Shown: positions 10,682 to 23,850 of the stretch, one piece after another
Layout of the letters: the number at the start of each line of letters is the position of its first letter
How positions within the stretch are numbered: position 1 is the stretch's first letter
Source: Bufo bufo
Taxonomy: Eukaryota; Chordata; Amphibia; Anura; Bufonidae
Length of the DNA stretch: 64,000 bases
Direction: 5' to 3'
Assembly: GCF_905171765.1 (NCBI RefSeq)
Contig: NC_053397.1
Coordinates: 2,436,946-2,500,945, forward strand
Notes under the pieces: generated by a model
Told to the model about the DNA's origin: nothing
The model's input: only the letters and a program-made list of their open reading frames with translations
The model's database searches: none
Translations under genes and position numbers: made by a program

Positions 10682-13600
10682 TTATAGAGCAGGAGGAGCT
10701 GAGCAGATTATATATAAAGAGAACCTGTCACCATGTAATCTTCAGGCAGCGTGTTATAGAGCAGGAGGAGCTGAGCAGATTTATATAAAGAGAACCTGTC
10801 ACCATGTAATCTGCAGGCGCGTGTTATAGAGCAGGAGGAGCTGAGCAGATTATATATAAAGAGAACCTGTCACCGTGTAATCTGCAGGCAGTGTGTTATA
10901 GAGCAGGAGGAACTGAGCAGATTATATATACAGAGAACCTGTCACCGTGTAATCTGCAGGCAGCGTGTTATAGAGCGGAGGAGCTGAGCATATATATAAA
11001 GAGAACCTGTCACCGTGTAATCTGCAGGCAGCGTGTTATAGAGCAGGAGGAGCTGAGCAGATTATATACAGAGAACCTGTCACCATGTAATCTGCAGGCA
11101 GCGTGTTATAGAGCAGGAGGAGCTGAGCAGATTATATACAGAGAACCTATCACCATGTAATCTGCAGGCAATGTGTTATAGAGCAGGAGGAGCTGAGCAG
11201 ATTATATATAAAGAGAACCTGTCACTGTGTAATCTGCAGGCAGTGTGTTATAGAGCAGGAGGAGCTGAGCAGATTATATATACAGAGAACCTATCACCAT
11301 GTAATCTGCAGGCAATGTGTTATAGAGCAGGAGGAGCTGAGCAGATTATATATAAAGAGAACCTGTCACTGTGTAATCTGCAGGCAGTGTGTTATAGAGC
11401 AGGAGGAGCTGAGCAGATTATATATACAGAGAACCTATCACCATGTAATCTGCAGGCAATGTGTTATAGAGCAGGAGGAGCTGAGCAGATTATATATAAA
11501 GAGAACCTGTCACCATGTAATCTGCAGGCAGTGTGTTATAGAGCAGGAGGAGCTGAGCAGATTATATATAAAGAGAACCTGTCACCGTGTACTCTGCAGG
11601 CAGCGTGTTATAGAGCAGGAGGAGCTGAGCAGATTATATATAAAGAGAACCTGTCACCATGTAATCTGCAGGCAGCGTGTTATAGAGCAGGAGGAGCTGA
11701 GCAGATTATATATAAAGAGAACCTGTCACCATGTAATCTTCAGGCAGTGTGTTATAGAGCAGGAGGAGCTGAGCAGATTATATATAAAGAGAACCTGTCA
11801 CTGTGTAATCTACAGGCAGTGTGTTATAGAGCAGGAGGAGCTGAGCAGATTATATATAAAGAGAACCTGTCACCGTGTAATCTGCAGGCAGTGTGTTATA
11901 GAGCAGGAGGAGCTGAGCAGATTATATATAAAGAGAACCTGTCACCATGTAATCTGCAGGCAGCGTGTTATAGAGCAGGAGGAGCTGAGCAGATTATATA
12001 TAAAGAGAACCTGTCACCGTGTAATCTGCAGGCAGCGTGTTATAGAGCAGGAGGAGCTGAGCAGATTATATATACAGAGAACCTGTCACTGTGTTATCTG
12101 CAGGCAGCGTGTTATAGAGCAGGAGGAGCTGAGCAGATTATATATAAAGAGAACCTGTCACCATGTAATCTGCAGGCCGTGTGTTATAGAGCAGGAGGAG
12201 CTGAGCAGATTATATATACAGAGAACCTGTCACCATGTAATCTGCAGGCAGAGTGTTATAGAGCAGGAGGAGCTGAGCAGATTATATATAAAGAGAACCT
12301 GTCACCATGTAATCTGCAGGCAGTGTGTTATAGAGCAGGAGGAGCTGAGCAGATTATATATAAAGAGAACCTGTCACCATGTAATCTGCAGGCAGCGTGT
12401 TATAGAGCAGGAGGAGCTGAGCAGATTATATATAAAGAGAACCTGTCACCGTGTAATCTGCAGGCAGCGTGTTATAGAGCAGGAGGAGCTGAGCAGAGTA
12501 TATATACAGAGAACCTGTCACCGTGTAATCTGCAGGCAGCGTGTTATAGAGCAGGAGGAGCTGAGCAGATTATATATACAGAGAACCGGTCACCATGTAA
12601 TCTGCAGGCAGTGTGTTATAGAGCAGGAGGAGCTGAGCAGATTATATATATATAGAGAACCTGTCACCGTGTAATCTGCAGGCAGTGTGTTATAGAGCAG
12701 GAGGATCTGAGCAGATTATATATAAAGAGAACCTGTCACCGTGTAATCTGCAGGCAGCGTGTTATAGAGCAGGAGGAGCTGAGCAGATTATATATAAAGA
12801 GAACCTGTCACCGTGTAATCTGCAGGCAGTGTGTTATAGAGCAGGAGGAGCTGAGCAGATTATATATACAGAGAACCTGTCACCGTGTAATCTGCAGGCA
12901 GCGTGTTATAGAGCAGGAGGAGCTGAGCAGATTATATATAAAGAGAACCTGTCACCGTGTAATCTGCAGGCAGCGTGTTATAGAGCAGGAGGATCTGAGC
13001 AGATTATATATAAAGAGAACCTGTCACCGTGTAATCTGCAGGCAGTGTGTTATAGAGCAGGAGGAGCTGAGCAGATTATATATACAGAGAACCTGTCACC
13101 GTGTAATCTGCAGGCAGCGTGTTATAGAGCAGGAGGAGCTGAGCAGATTATATATAAAGAGAACCTGTCACCATGTAATCTGCAGGCAGCGTGTTATAGA
13201 GCAGGAGGAGCTGAGCAGATTATATATACAGAGAACCTATCACCATGTAATCTGCAGGCAATGTGTTATAGAGCAGGAGGAGCTGAGCAGATTATATATA
13301 AAGAGAACCTGTCACCATGTAATCTGCAGGCAGCGTGTTATAGAGCAGGAGGAGCTGAGCAGATTATATATAAAGAGAACCTGTTACCGTGTAATCTGCA
13401 GGCAGCGTGTTATAGAGCAGGAGGAGTTGAGCAGATTATATATAAAGAGAACCTGTCACCATGTAATCTGCAGGCAGTGTGTTATAGAGCAGGAGGAGCT
13501 GAGCAGATTATATATACAGAGAACCTGTCACCATGTAATCTGCAGGCAGCATGTTATAGAGCAGGAGGAGCTGAGCAGATTATATATAAAGAGAACCTGT

Positions 13601-16600
13601 CACCATGTAATCTGCAGGCAGCGTGTTATAGAGCAGGAGGAGCTGAGCAGATTATATATACAGAGAACCTGTCATCATGTAATCTGCAGACAGTGTGTTA
13701 TAGAGCAGGAGGAGCTGAGCAGATTATATATAAAGAGAACCTGTCACCATGTAATCTGCAGGCAGTGTGCCATAAAGCAGGAGGAGCTGAGCAGATTATA
13801 TATAAAGAGAACCTGTCACCATGTAATCTGCAGGCAGCGTGTTATAGAGCAGGAGGAGCTGAGCAGATTGTATATATATATATAAAGAGAACCTGTCACC
13901 GTGTAATCTGCAGGCAGTGTGTTATAGAGCAGGAGGAGCTGAGCAGATTATATATATATATAAAGAGAACCTGTCACCATGTAATCTGCAGGCAGTGTGT
14001 TATAGAGCAGGAGGAGCTGAGCAGATTATATATACAGAGAACCTGTCACCGTGTAATCTGCAGTCAGCGTGTTATAAAGCAGGAGGAGCTGAGCAGATTA
14101 TATATACAGAGAACCTGTCACCGTGTAATCTGCAGGCAGCGTGTTATAGAGCAGAAGGAGCTGAGCAGATTATATATAAAGAGCACCTATCACCGTGTAA
14201 TCTGCAGGCAGCGTGTTATAGAGCAGGAGGAGCTGAGCAGATTATTTATAAAGAGAACCTGTCACCGTGTAATCTGCAGGCAATGTGTTATAGAGCAGAA
14301 GGAGCTGAGCAGATTATATATAAAGAGAACCTGTCACCATGTAATCTGCAGGCAGCGTGTTATAGAGCAGGAGGAGCTGAGCAGATTATATATAAAGAGA
14401 ACCTGTCACCATGTAATCTGCAGGCAGCGTGTTATAGAGCAGGAGGAGCTGAGCAGATTATATATAAAGAGAACCTGTCACCATGTAATCTGCAGGCAGT
14501 GTGTTATAGAGCAGGAGGAGCTGAGCAGATTATATATACAGAGAACCTGTCACTGTGTAATCTGCAGGCAGCGTGTTATAGAGCAGGAGGAGCTGAGCAG
14601 ATTATATATAAAGAGAACCTGTCACAGTGTAATCTGCAGGCAGCGTGTTATAGAGCAGGAGGAGCTGAGCAGATTATATATACAGAGAACCTGTTACCGT
14701 GTAATCTGCAGGCAGCGTGTTATAGAGCAGGAGGAGCTGAGCAGATTATATATAAAGAGAACCTGTCACCATGTAATCTGCAGGCAGCGTGTTATAGAGC
14801 AGGAGGAGCTGAGCAGATTATATATACAGAGAACCTATCACCATGTAATCTGCAGGCAATGTGTTATAGAGCAGGAGGAGCTGAGCAGATTATATATAAA
14901 GAGAACCTGTCACCATGTAATCTGCAGGCAGTGTGTTATAGAGCAGGAGGAGCTGAGCAGATTATATATACAGAGAACCTGTCACTGTGTAATCTGCAGG
15001 CAGCGTGTTATAGAGCAGGAGGAGCTGAGCAGATTATATATAAAGAGAACCTGTCACAGTGTAATCTGCAGGCAGCGTGTTATAGAGCAGGAGGAGCTGA
15101 GCAGATTATATATACAGAGAACCTGTTACCGTGTAATCTGCAGGCAGCGTGTTATAGAGCAGGAGGAGCTGAGCAGATTATATATAAAGAGAACCTGTCA
15201 CCATGTAATCTGCAGGCAGCGTGTTATAGAGCAGGAGGAGCTGAGCAGATTATATATACAGAGAACCTATCACCATGTAATCTGCAGGCAATGTGTTATA
15301 GAGCAGGAGGAGCTGAGCAGATTATATATAAAGAGAACCTGTCACCGTGTAATCTGCAGGCAGCGTGTTATAGAGCAGGAGGATCTGAGCAGATTATATA
15401 TAAAGAGAACCTGTCACCATGTAATCTTCAGGCAGTGTGTTATAGAGCAGGAGGAGCTGAGCAGATTATATATAAAGAGAACCTGTCACTGTGTAATCTA
15501 CAGGCAGTGTGTTATAGAGCAGGAGGAGCTGAGCAGATTATATATAAAGAGAACCTGTCACCATGTAATCTGCAGGCAGTGTGCCATAAAGCAGGAGGAG
15601 CTGAGCAGATTATATATAAAGAGAACCTGTCACCATGTAATCTGCAGGCAGCGTGTTATAGAGCAGGAGGAGCTGAGCAGATTGTATATATATATAAAGA
15701 GAACCTGTCACCGTGTAATCTGCAGGCAGTGTGTTATAGAGCAGGAGGAGCTGAGCAGATTATATATATATATAAAGAGAACCTGTCACCATGTAATCTG
15801 CAGGCAGTGTGTTATAGAGCAGGAGGAGCTGAGCAGATTATATATACAGAGAACCTGTCACCGTGTAATCTGCAGTCAGCGTGTTATAAAGCAGGAGGAG
15901 CTGAGCAGATTATATATACAGAGAACCTGTCACCGTGTAATCTGCAGGCAGCGTGTTATAGAGCAGAAGGAGCTGAGCAGATTATATATAAAGAGCACCT
16001 ATCACCGTGTAATCTGCAGGCAGCGTGTTATAGAGCAGGAGGAGCTGAGCAGATTATTTATAAAGAGAACCTGTCACCGTGTAATCTGCAGGCAATGTGT
16101 TATAGAGCAGAAGGAGCTGAGCAGATTATATATAAAGAGAACCTGTCACCATGTAATCTGCAGGCAGCGTGTTATAGAGCAGGAGGAGCTGAGCAGATTA
16201 TATATAAAGAGAACCTGTCACCATGTAATCTGCAGGCAGCGTGTTATAGAGCAGGAGGAGCTGAGCAGATTATATATAAAGAGAACCTGTCACCATGTAA
16301 TCTGCAGGCAGTGTGTTATAGAGCAGGAGGAGCTGAGCAGATTATATATACAGAGAACCTGTCACTGTGTAATCTGCAGGCAGCGTGTTATAGAGCAGGA
16401 GGAGCTGAGCAGATTATATATAAAGAGAACCTGTCACAGTGTAATCTGCAGGCAGCGTGTTATAGAGCAGGAGGAGCTGAGCAGATTATATATACAGAGA
16501 ACCTGTTACCGTGTAATCTGCAGGCAGCGTGTTATAGAGCAGGAGGAGCTGAGCAGATTATATATAAAGAGAACCTGTCACCATGTAATCTGCAGGCAGC

Positions 16601-19600
16601 GTGTTATAGAGCAGGAGGAGCTGAGCAGATTATATATACAGAGAACCTATCACCATGTAATCTGCAGGCAATGTGTTATAGAGCAGGAGGAGCTGAGCAG
16701 ATTATATATAAAGAGAACCTGTCACCATGTAATCTGCAGGCAGCGTGTTATAGAGCAGGAGGAGCTGAGCAGATTATATATAAAGAGAACCTGTTACCGT
16801 GTAATCTGCAGGCAGCGTGTTATAGAGCAGGAGGAGCTGAGCAGATTATATATAAAGAGAACCTGTCACTGTGTAATCTGCAGGCAGTGTGTTATAGAGC
16901 AGGAGGAGCTGAGCAGATTATATATACAGAGAACCTATCACCATGTAATCTGCAGGCAATGTGTTATAGAGCAGGAGGAGCTGAGCAGATTATATATAAA
17001 GAGAACCTGTCACCATGTAATCTGCAGGCAGTGTGTTATAGAGCAGGAGGAGCTGAGCAGATTATATATAAAGAGAACCTGTCACCGTGTACTCTGCAGG
17101 CAGCGTGTTATAGAGCAGGAGGAGCTGAGCAGATTATATGTAAAGAGAACCTGTCACCATGTAAACTGCAGGCAGCGTGTTATAGAGCAGGAGGAGCTGA
17201 GCAGATTATATATACAGAGAACCTGTCACCATGTAATCTTCAGGCAGCGTGTTATAGAGCAGGAGGAGCTGAGCAGATTATATATAAAGAGAACCTGTCA
17301 CCATGTAATCTTCAGGCAGCGTGTTATAGAGCAGGAGGAGCTGAGCAGATTATATATAAAGAGAACCTGTCACCGTGTAATCTGCAGGCAGCGTGTTATA
17401 GAGCAGGAGGAGCTGAGCAGATTATATATAAAGAGAACCTGTCACCGTGTAATCTGCAGGCAGTGTGTTATAGAGCAGGAGGAACTGAGCAGATTATATA
17501 TACAGAGAACCTGTCACCGTGTAATCTGCAGGCAGCGTGTTATAGAGCAGGAGGAGCTGAGCAGATTATATATAAAGAGAACCTGTCACCGTGTAATCTG
17601 CAGGCAGCGTGTTATAGAGCAGGAGGAGCTGAGCAGATTATATATAAAGAGAACCTGTCACCATGTAATCTGCAGGCAGCGTGTTATAGAGCAGGAGGAG
17701 CTGAGCAGATTATATACAGAGAACCTATCACCATGTAATCTGCAGGCAATGTGTTATAGAGCAGGAGGAGCTGAGCAGATTATATATAAAGAGAACCTGT
17801 CACTGTGTAATCTGCAGGCAGTGTGTTATAGAGCAGGAGGAGCTGAGCAGATTATATATACAGAGAACCTATCACCATGTAATCTGCAGGCAATGTGTTA
17901 TAGAGCAGGAGGAGCTGAGCAGATTATATATAAAGAGAACCTGTCACTGTGTAATCTGCAGGCAGTGTGTTATAGAGCAGGAGGAGCTGAGCAGATTATA
18001 TATACAGAGAACCTATCACCATGTAATCTGCAGGCAATGTGTTATAGAGCAGGAGGAGCTGAGCAGATTATATATAAAGAGAACCTGTCACCATGTAATC
18101 TGCAGGCAGTGTGTTATAGAGCAGGAGGAGCTGAGCAGATTATATATAAAGAGAACCTGTCACCGTGTACTCTGCAGGCAGCGTGTTATAGAGCAGGAGG
18201 AGCTGAGCAGATTATATATAAAGAGAACCTGTCACCATGTAATCTGCAGGCAGCGTGTTATAGAGCAGGAGGAGCTGAGCAGATTATATATAAAGAGAAC
18301 CTGTCACCATGTAATCTTCAGGCAGTGTGTTATAGAGCAGGAGGAGCTGAGCAGATTATATATAAAGAGAACCTGTCACTGTGTAATCTACAGGCAGTGT
18401 GTTATAGAGCAGGAGGAGCTGAGCAGATTATATATAAAGAGAACCTGTCACCGTGTAATCTGCAGGCAGTGTGTTATAGAGCAGGAGGAGCTGAGCAGAT
18501 TATATATAAAGAGAACCTGTCACCATGTAATCTGCAGGCAGCGTGTTATAGAGCAGGAGGAGCTGAGCAGATTATATATAAAGAGAACCTGTCACCGTGT
18601 AATCTGCAGGCAGCGTGTTATAGAGCAGGAGGAGCTGAGCAGATTATATATACAGAGAACCTGTCACTGTGTTATCTGCAGGCAGCGTGTTATAGAGCAG
18701 GAGGAGCTGAGCAGATTATATATAAAGAGAACCTGTCACCATGTAATCTGCAGGCCGTGTGTTATAGAGCAGGAGGAGCTGAGCAGATTATATATACAGA
18801 GAACCTGTCACCATGTAATCTGCAGGCAGAGTGTTATAGAGCAGGAGGAGCTGAGCAGATTATATATAAAGAGAACCTGTCACCATGTAATCTGCAGGCA
18901 GTGTGTTATAGAGCAGGAGGAGCTGAGCAGATTATATATAAAGAGAACCTGTCACCATGTAATCTGCAGGCAGCGTGTTATAGAGCAGGAGGAGCTGAGC
19001 AGATTATATATAAAGAGAACCTGTCACCGTGTAATCTGCAGGCAGCGTGTTATAGAGCAGGAGGAGCTGAGCAGAGTATATATACAGAGAACCTGTCACC
19101 GTGTAATCTGCAGGCAGCGTGTTATAGAGCAGGAGGAGCTGAGCAGATTATATATACAGAGAACCGGTCACCATGTAATCTGCAGGCAGTGTGTTATAGA
19201 GCAGGAGGAGCTGAGCAGATTATATATATATAGAGAACCTGTCACCGTGTAATCTGCAGGCAGTGTGTTATAGAGCAGGAGGATCTGAGCAGATTATATA
19301 TAAAGAGAACCTGTCACCGTGTAATCTGCAGGCAGCGTGTTATAGAGCAGGAGGAGCTGAGCAGATTATATATAAAGAGAACCTGTCACCGTGTAATCTG
19401 CAGGCAGTGTGTTATAGAGCAGGAGGAGCTGAGCAGATTATATATACAGAGAACCTGTCACCGTGTAATCTGCAGGCAGCGTGTTATAGAGCAGGAGGAG
19501 CTGAGCAGATTATATATAAAGAGAACCTGTCACCGTGTAATCTGCAGGCAGCGTGTTATAGAGCAGGAGGATCTGAGCAGATTATATATAAAGAGAACCT

Positions 19601-20449
19601 GTCACCGTGTAATCTGCAGGCAGTGTGTTATAGAGCAGGAGGAGCTGAGCAGATTATATATACAGAGAACCTGTCACCGTGTAATCTGCAGGCAGCGTGT
19701 TATAGAGCAGGAGGAGCTGAGCAGATTATATATAAAGAGAACCTGTCACCATGTAATCTGCAGGCAGAGTGTTATAGAGCAGGAGGAGCTGAGCAGATAA
19801 TATATAAAGAGAACCCGTCACCATGTAATCTTGCAGGCAGCGTGTTATAGAGCAGGAGGAGCTGAGCAGATTATATATACAGAGAACCTGTCACCGTGTA
19901 ATCGGCAGGCAGCGTGTTATAGAGCAGGAGGAGCTGAGCAGATTATATATAAAGAGAACCTGTCACCATGTAATCTGCAGGCAGTGTGTTATAGAGCAGG
20001 AGGATCTGAGCAGATTATATATAAAGAGAACCTGTCACCGTGTAATCTGCAGGCAGCGTGTTATAGAGCAGGAGGAGCTGAGCAGATTATATATAAAGAG
20101 AACCTGTCACCATGTAATCTGCAGGCAGCGTGTTATAGAGCAGGAGGATCTGAGCAGATTATATATACAGAGAACCTGTCACCGTGTAATCTGCAGGCAG
20201 CGTGTTATAGAGCAGGAGGAGCTGAGCAGATTATATATAAAGAGAACCTGTCACCATGTAATCTGCAGGCAGTGTGTTATAGAGCAGGAGGAGCTGAGCA
20301 GATTATATATAAAGAGAACCTGTCACCGTGTAATCTGCAGGCAGCGTGTTATAGAGCAGGAGGAGCTGAGCAGATCATATATAAAGAGAACCTGTCACCA
20401 TGTAATCTGCAGGCAGCGTGTTATAGAGCAGGAGGAGCTGAGCAGATTG
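10682..20449. repeat. 72-bp minisatellite array, about 135 units
   Basis: Head-to-tail copies of a 72-bp unit that includes GAGCAGGAGGAGCTGAGCAG, an AT-rich TTATATATA stretch, AAAGAGAACCTGTCACC and a CTGCAG. Because 72 equals 24 codons and the unit lacks stops in more than one frame, the + strand shows open frames up to 2,182 codons (12685-19233). Small length changes in the TATATA stretch shift frames (13861-13960, 15684-15770, 12640-12655). The 24-residue repeat has no signal peptide, domain or splice context, so I treat it as non-coding. Blocks recur at about 6.58 kb, 1.81 kb and 432 bp. The right end grades into unique DNA at about 20449. Confidence 0.96.
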
Positions 20450-20539
20450 ATGGGTGTTATGCACCGGTCGCTCTCAGCCTCCAGTATTCCAGCTCTTTGG
20501 CGCAGTGTGATTCGGTCTCTAGGACCCTGTGAGGAAGCG

Positions 20540-20610
20540 GCGTAATGCCACGCCCCCTGAACTCTTTCGCGCATGCTGTGATTGGTGGGTCATGTATCCA
20601 GGCGGGGTCA
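20540..20610 (+). promoter_or_regulatory. DAG1: Probable DAG1 promoter elements
   Basis: At the left edge of a CpG-rich stretch lie a GC/KLF-type box, CCACGCCCCCTG (20549-20560 approximately), and an inverted CCAAT box, ATTGG (20581-20585). No TATA box is obvious. Placement next to a good splice donor at 20770 and upstream of DAG1 suggests a CpG-island promoter. The transcription start cannot be fixed from sequence. Confidence 0.5.
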
Positions 20611-20769
20611 TACTGAAAATTGGGTGGAGAGAACCAAGGAGAGAGGGGAGAACTGGACGAGTGGATTCAGAGCAGGGGGAGTGAGTGCTGAGTTCGGTGG
20701 CGGCGGAGGCCTGTGTGACAGCAGTTGCGGCCCGAGCGTCTTCTGCCGTGTTACTGAGCCCGGGGCCCG
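20611..20769 (+). other. DAG1: Candidate non-coding first exon of DAG1
   Basis: A GC- and CpG-rich segment ends at a strong splice donor: CCCG followed by GTGAGTGAG at 20770. Vertebrate DAG1 genes begin with a non-coding exon followed by a long intron, and a good acceptor exists at 24154-24155. The left boundary is a guess. The short open frames crossing this donor are not conserved proteins. An intron of 20770-24155 would contain both G-rich minisatellites below. Confidence 0.5.
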
Positions 20770-20939
20770 GTGAGTGAGCTGCGGGGAGGCCGCGGCCTTC
20801 ATGGGGGTGGTGCGGCCTGTCCTCATCGGTCGCGGTGTGAACGACACGTCCGGTGTGCGGCGGCCCCGGCTTCTCATGGTGAGGCGGTGCGGGCTCGATG
20901 GGCCGATACCGTGCAGGAGGCGGCGGGGGTCAGTGAGGG

Positions 20940-21965
20940 ATGGAGGGCTGGTGTAGGGTATGGCAGTATAGTGGGGGGGGCGGTGTAGGAGATGGCAGTA
21001 TAGTGGGGAGGCGGTGTAGGGTATGGCAGTATAGTGGGGGGGCGGTGTAGGAGATGGCAGTATAGTGGGGAGGCGGTGTAGGATATGGCAGTATAGTGGG
21101 GAGGCGGTGTAGGATATGGCAGTATAGTGGGGGGGCGGTGTAGGGTATGGCAGTATAGTGGGGGGGGGCGGTGTAGGAGATGGCAGTATAGTGGGGAGGC
21201 GGTGTAGGGTATGGCAGTATAGTGGGGAGGCGGTGTAGGGTATGGCAGTATAGTGGGGGGGGGCGGTGTAGGAGATGGCAGTATAGTGGGGAGGCGGTGT
21301 AGGGTATGGCAGTATAGTGGGGAGGCGGTGTAGGGTATGGCAGTATAGTGGGGGGGGCGGTGTAGGAGATGGCAGTATAGTGGGGAGGCGGTGTAGGATA
21401 TGGCAGTATAGTGGGGAGGCGGTGTAGGATATGGCAGTATAGTGGGGGGGGCGGTGTAGGGTATGGCAGTATAGTGGGGGGGGCGGTGTAGGATATGGCA
21501 GTATAGTGGGGGGGGGGTGTAGGGTATGGCAGTATAGTGGGGGGGGGCGGTGTAGGATATGGCAGTATAGTGGGGGGGGGGGGCGGTGTAGGGTATGGCA
21601 GTATAGTGGGGGGGGCGGTGTAGGATATGGCAGTATAGTGGGGGGGTGGCTGTGTAGGATATGGCAGTATAGTGGGGGGGGTGGCGGTGTAGGATATGGC
21701 AGTATAGTGGGGTGGCGGTGTAGGATATGGCAGTATAGTGGGGGGGGCGGTGTAGGATATGGCAGTATAGTGGGGGGGTGGCGGTGTAGGATATGGCAGT
21801 ATAGTGGGGGGGGTGGCGGTGTAGGATATGGCAGTATAGTGGGGGGGTGGCGGTGTAGGATATGGCAGTATAGTGGGGGGGGTGGCGGTGTAGGATATGG
21901 CAGTATAGTGGGGGGGTGGCGGTGTAGGATATGGCAGTATAGTGGGGGGGTGGCGGTGTAGGGTT
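20940..21965. repeat. ~30-bp G-rich minisatellite (DAG1 intron 1)
   Basis: About 33 copies of a unit of about 30 bp, GCGGTGTAGGATATGGCAGT followed by ATAGTGGGG with a variable G run (4 to 12 G). Alternation between AGGATATGG, AGGGTATGG and AGGAGATGG gives a patchy higher-order pattern. It is probably intronic. Confidence 0.95.
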
Positions 21966-22109
21966 CAGTGAGGAACGGAGGTTTGTTGTAGAGGTTGGGT
22001 GCGGTGTACTATGTAATGGTTTGGGTGGAGGTGCGGTGTAGTATGCGGGGGGGTGGCGGGATGGTGTAGGATGTGGCGGTGGAGTGGGGTGGGTGTTGTG
22101 TACTATGTA

Positions 22110-23310
22110 GTGGGGTGCGGGGCGGATGTGGGGGATGTGGCGGCGGTGCAGGTGGGGGATGTGGCGGCGGTGCAGGTGGGGGATGTGGCGGCGGTGCAGG
22201 TGTAGAATGTGGCGGCGGTGCAGGTGTAGAATGTGGCGGCGGTGCAGGTGTAGAATGTGGCGGCGGTGCAGATGTGGGGTGTGTGGCGGCGGTGCAGGTG
22301 TAGAATGTGGCGGCGGTGCAGGTGTAGAATGTGGCGGCGGTGCAGATGTGGGGTGTGTGGCGGCGGTGCAGATGTGGGGTGTGTGGCGGCGGTGCAGATG
22401 TGGGGTGTGTGGCGGCGGTGCAGATGTGGGGTGTGTGGCGGCGGTGCAGGTGTAGAATGTGGCGGCGGTGCAGATGTGGGGTGTGTGGCGGCGGTGCAGG
22501 TGTAGAATGTGGCGGCGGTGCAGGTGTAGAATGTGGCGGCGGTGCAGATGTGGGGGATGTGGCGGCGGTGCAGGTGTAGAATGTGGCGGCGGTGCAGATG
22601 TGGGGTGTGTGGCGGCGGTGCAGATGTGGGGTGTGTGGCGGCGGTGCAGGTGTAGAATGTGGCGGCGGTGCAGATGTGGGGTGTGTGGCGGCGGTGCAGA
22701 TGTGGGGTGTGTGGCGGCGGTGCAGGTGTAGAATGTGGCGGCGGTGCAGATGTGGGGTATGTGGCGGCGGTGCAGATGTGGGGTATGTGGCGGCGGTGCA
22801 GGTGTAGAATGTGGTGGCGGTGCAGATGTGTGGCGGCGGTGTAGAATGTGGCGGCGGTGCAGATGTGGGGTGTGTGGCGGCGGTGTAGAATGTGGCGGTG
22901 GTGCAGATGTGGGGTATGTGGCGGCGGTGCAGGTGTAGAATGTGGTGGCGGTGCAGGTGTAGAATGTGGCGGCGGTGCAGGTGTAGAATGTGGCGGCGGT
23001 GCAGATGTGGGGTGTGTGGCGGCGGTGCAGGTGTAGAATGTGGCGGCGGTGCAGATGTGGGGGATGTGGCGGCGGTGCAGGTGTAGAATGTGGCGGCGGT
23101 GCAGGTGTAGAATGTGGCGGCGGTGCAGATGTGTGGCGGCGGTGCAGGTGTAGAATGTGGCGGCGGTGCAGATGTGGGGTGTGTGGCGGCGGTGCAGGTG
23201 TAGAATGTGGCGGCGGTGCAGATGTGTGGCGGCGGTGCAGGTGTAGAATGTGGCGGCGGTGCAGATGTGGGGTGTGTGGCGGCGGTGTAGAATGTGGCGG
23301 TACAGTGGGG
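22110..23310. repeat. 24/26-bp GGC-rich minisatellite (DAG1 intron 1)
   Basis: About 48 copies of two interchanged unit types: a 24-bp form, GGCGGCGGTGCAGGTGTAGA plus ATGT, and a 26-bp form with GATGTGGGGTGTGT in place of GGTGTAGAATGT. Truncated units are scattered near 22830-22890, 23130 and 23225. Frames on both strands stay open but show no recognisable protein. Confidence 0.95.
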
Positions 23311-23619
23311 GGGGGGGAATCACTGTTTGCTGTTACTCATTGTCCAGAGGAATGTGAGGCGGCATCTCATTAACCTCTCGCTCTCTGGACTTAACTCTCA
23401 TCCTGGAGCCTCCATGAGCCTCGTGCCTCCTCCAGTCTTCTTTCTGTGTGCAGGGCCTGGGACTTGTAGTTCTCCCCTCATCCAGCCACACCCATGTGCA
23501 GGTCATGTGACTAGTTTATGGCTCCTATAAATAGGTGGGAGTCTGGGAGCGTGCACCCTGCGCTGTATAAATAGCTCTGGGTGGGGGCCCCGCTCCTTAC
23601 CACATTCTTAAAGGGAGAG

Positions 23620-23850
23620 TGCAGAGTCTGCTTACTGTCAGTGAATGGAAACCTCATTTACATCCAGAGTTGAAGTTCAGTCCGGACCTAATCCTCAAAC
23701 ACCTGAGTGTTTGTCACAATGTATCGGTGCAGAAGTCTTCTGAACCACAGCTCTGCCTGCACTGATGCATTGTAACAAACCCTCTACTTTTTTTGCTTGT
23801 GGATGTAAAAGTCCCCATTCACTGTCGGCAAGCAGTGATCTTGAAAATAC
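23620..23850. mobile_element. Foldback MITE copy (i)
   Basis: Two nested inverted repeats. The outer arms are around 23622-23669 and 23796-23843, with CAGTGAATGG on one side and CCATTCACTG on the other. The inner arms are 23703-23732 and 23757-23784, with TGTTTGTCACAATG against CATTGTAACAAAC. Related sequence is found near 26236, 32940 and 35575. A TTAAAGGGAG just left (23608) resembles the T2-type MITE end, but no matching right end was found. Confidence 0.6.

Noticed and set aside
10682..20449. Possible CRISPR array because of regular repeats
   Set aside because: There are no unique spacers, the units are contiguous, and the genome is vertebrate.
20582..20988. Short frames across the CpG-rich DAG1 upstream region as a small gene
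   Set aside because: They run through a strong splice donor into G-rich repeat and match no protein that I know.
22103..23323. 406-codon His/Thr/Pro-rich - strand frame
   Set aside because: Antisense of the 24/26-bp array, inside the inferred DAG1 intron.
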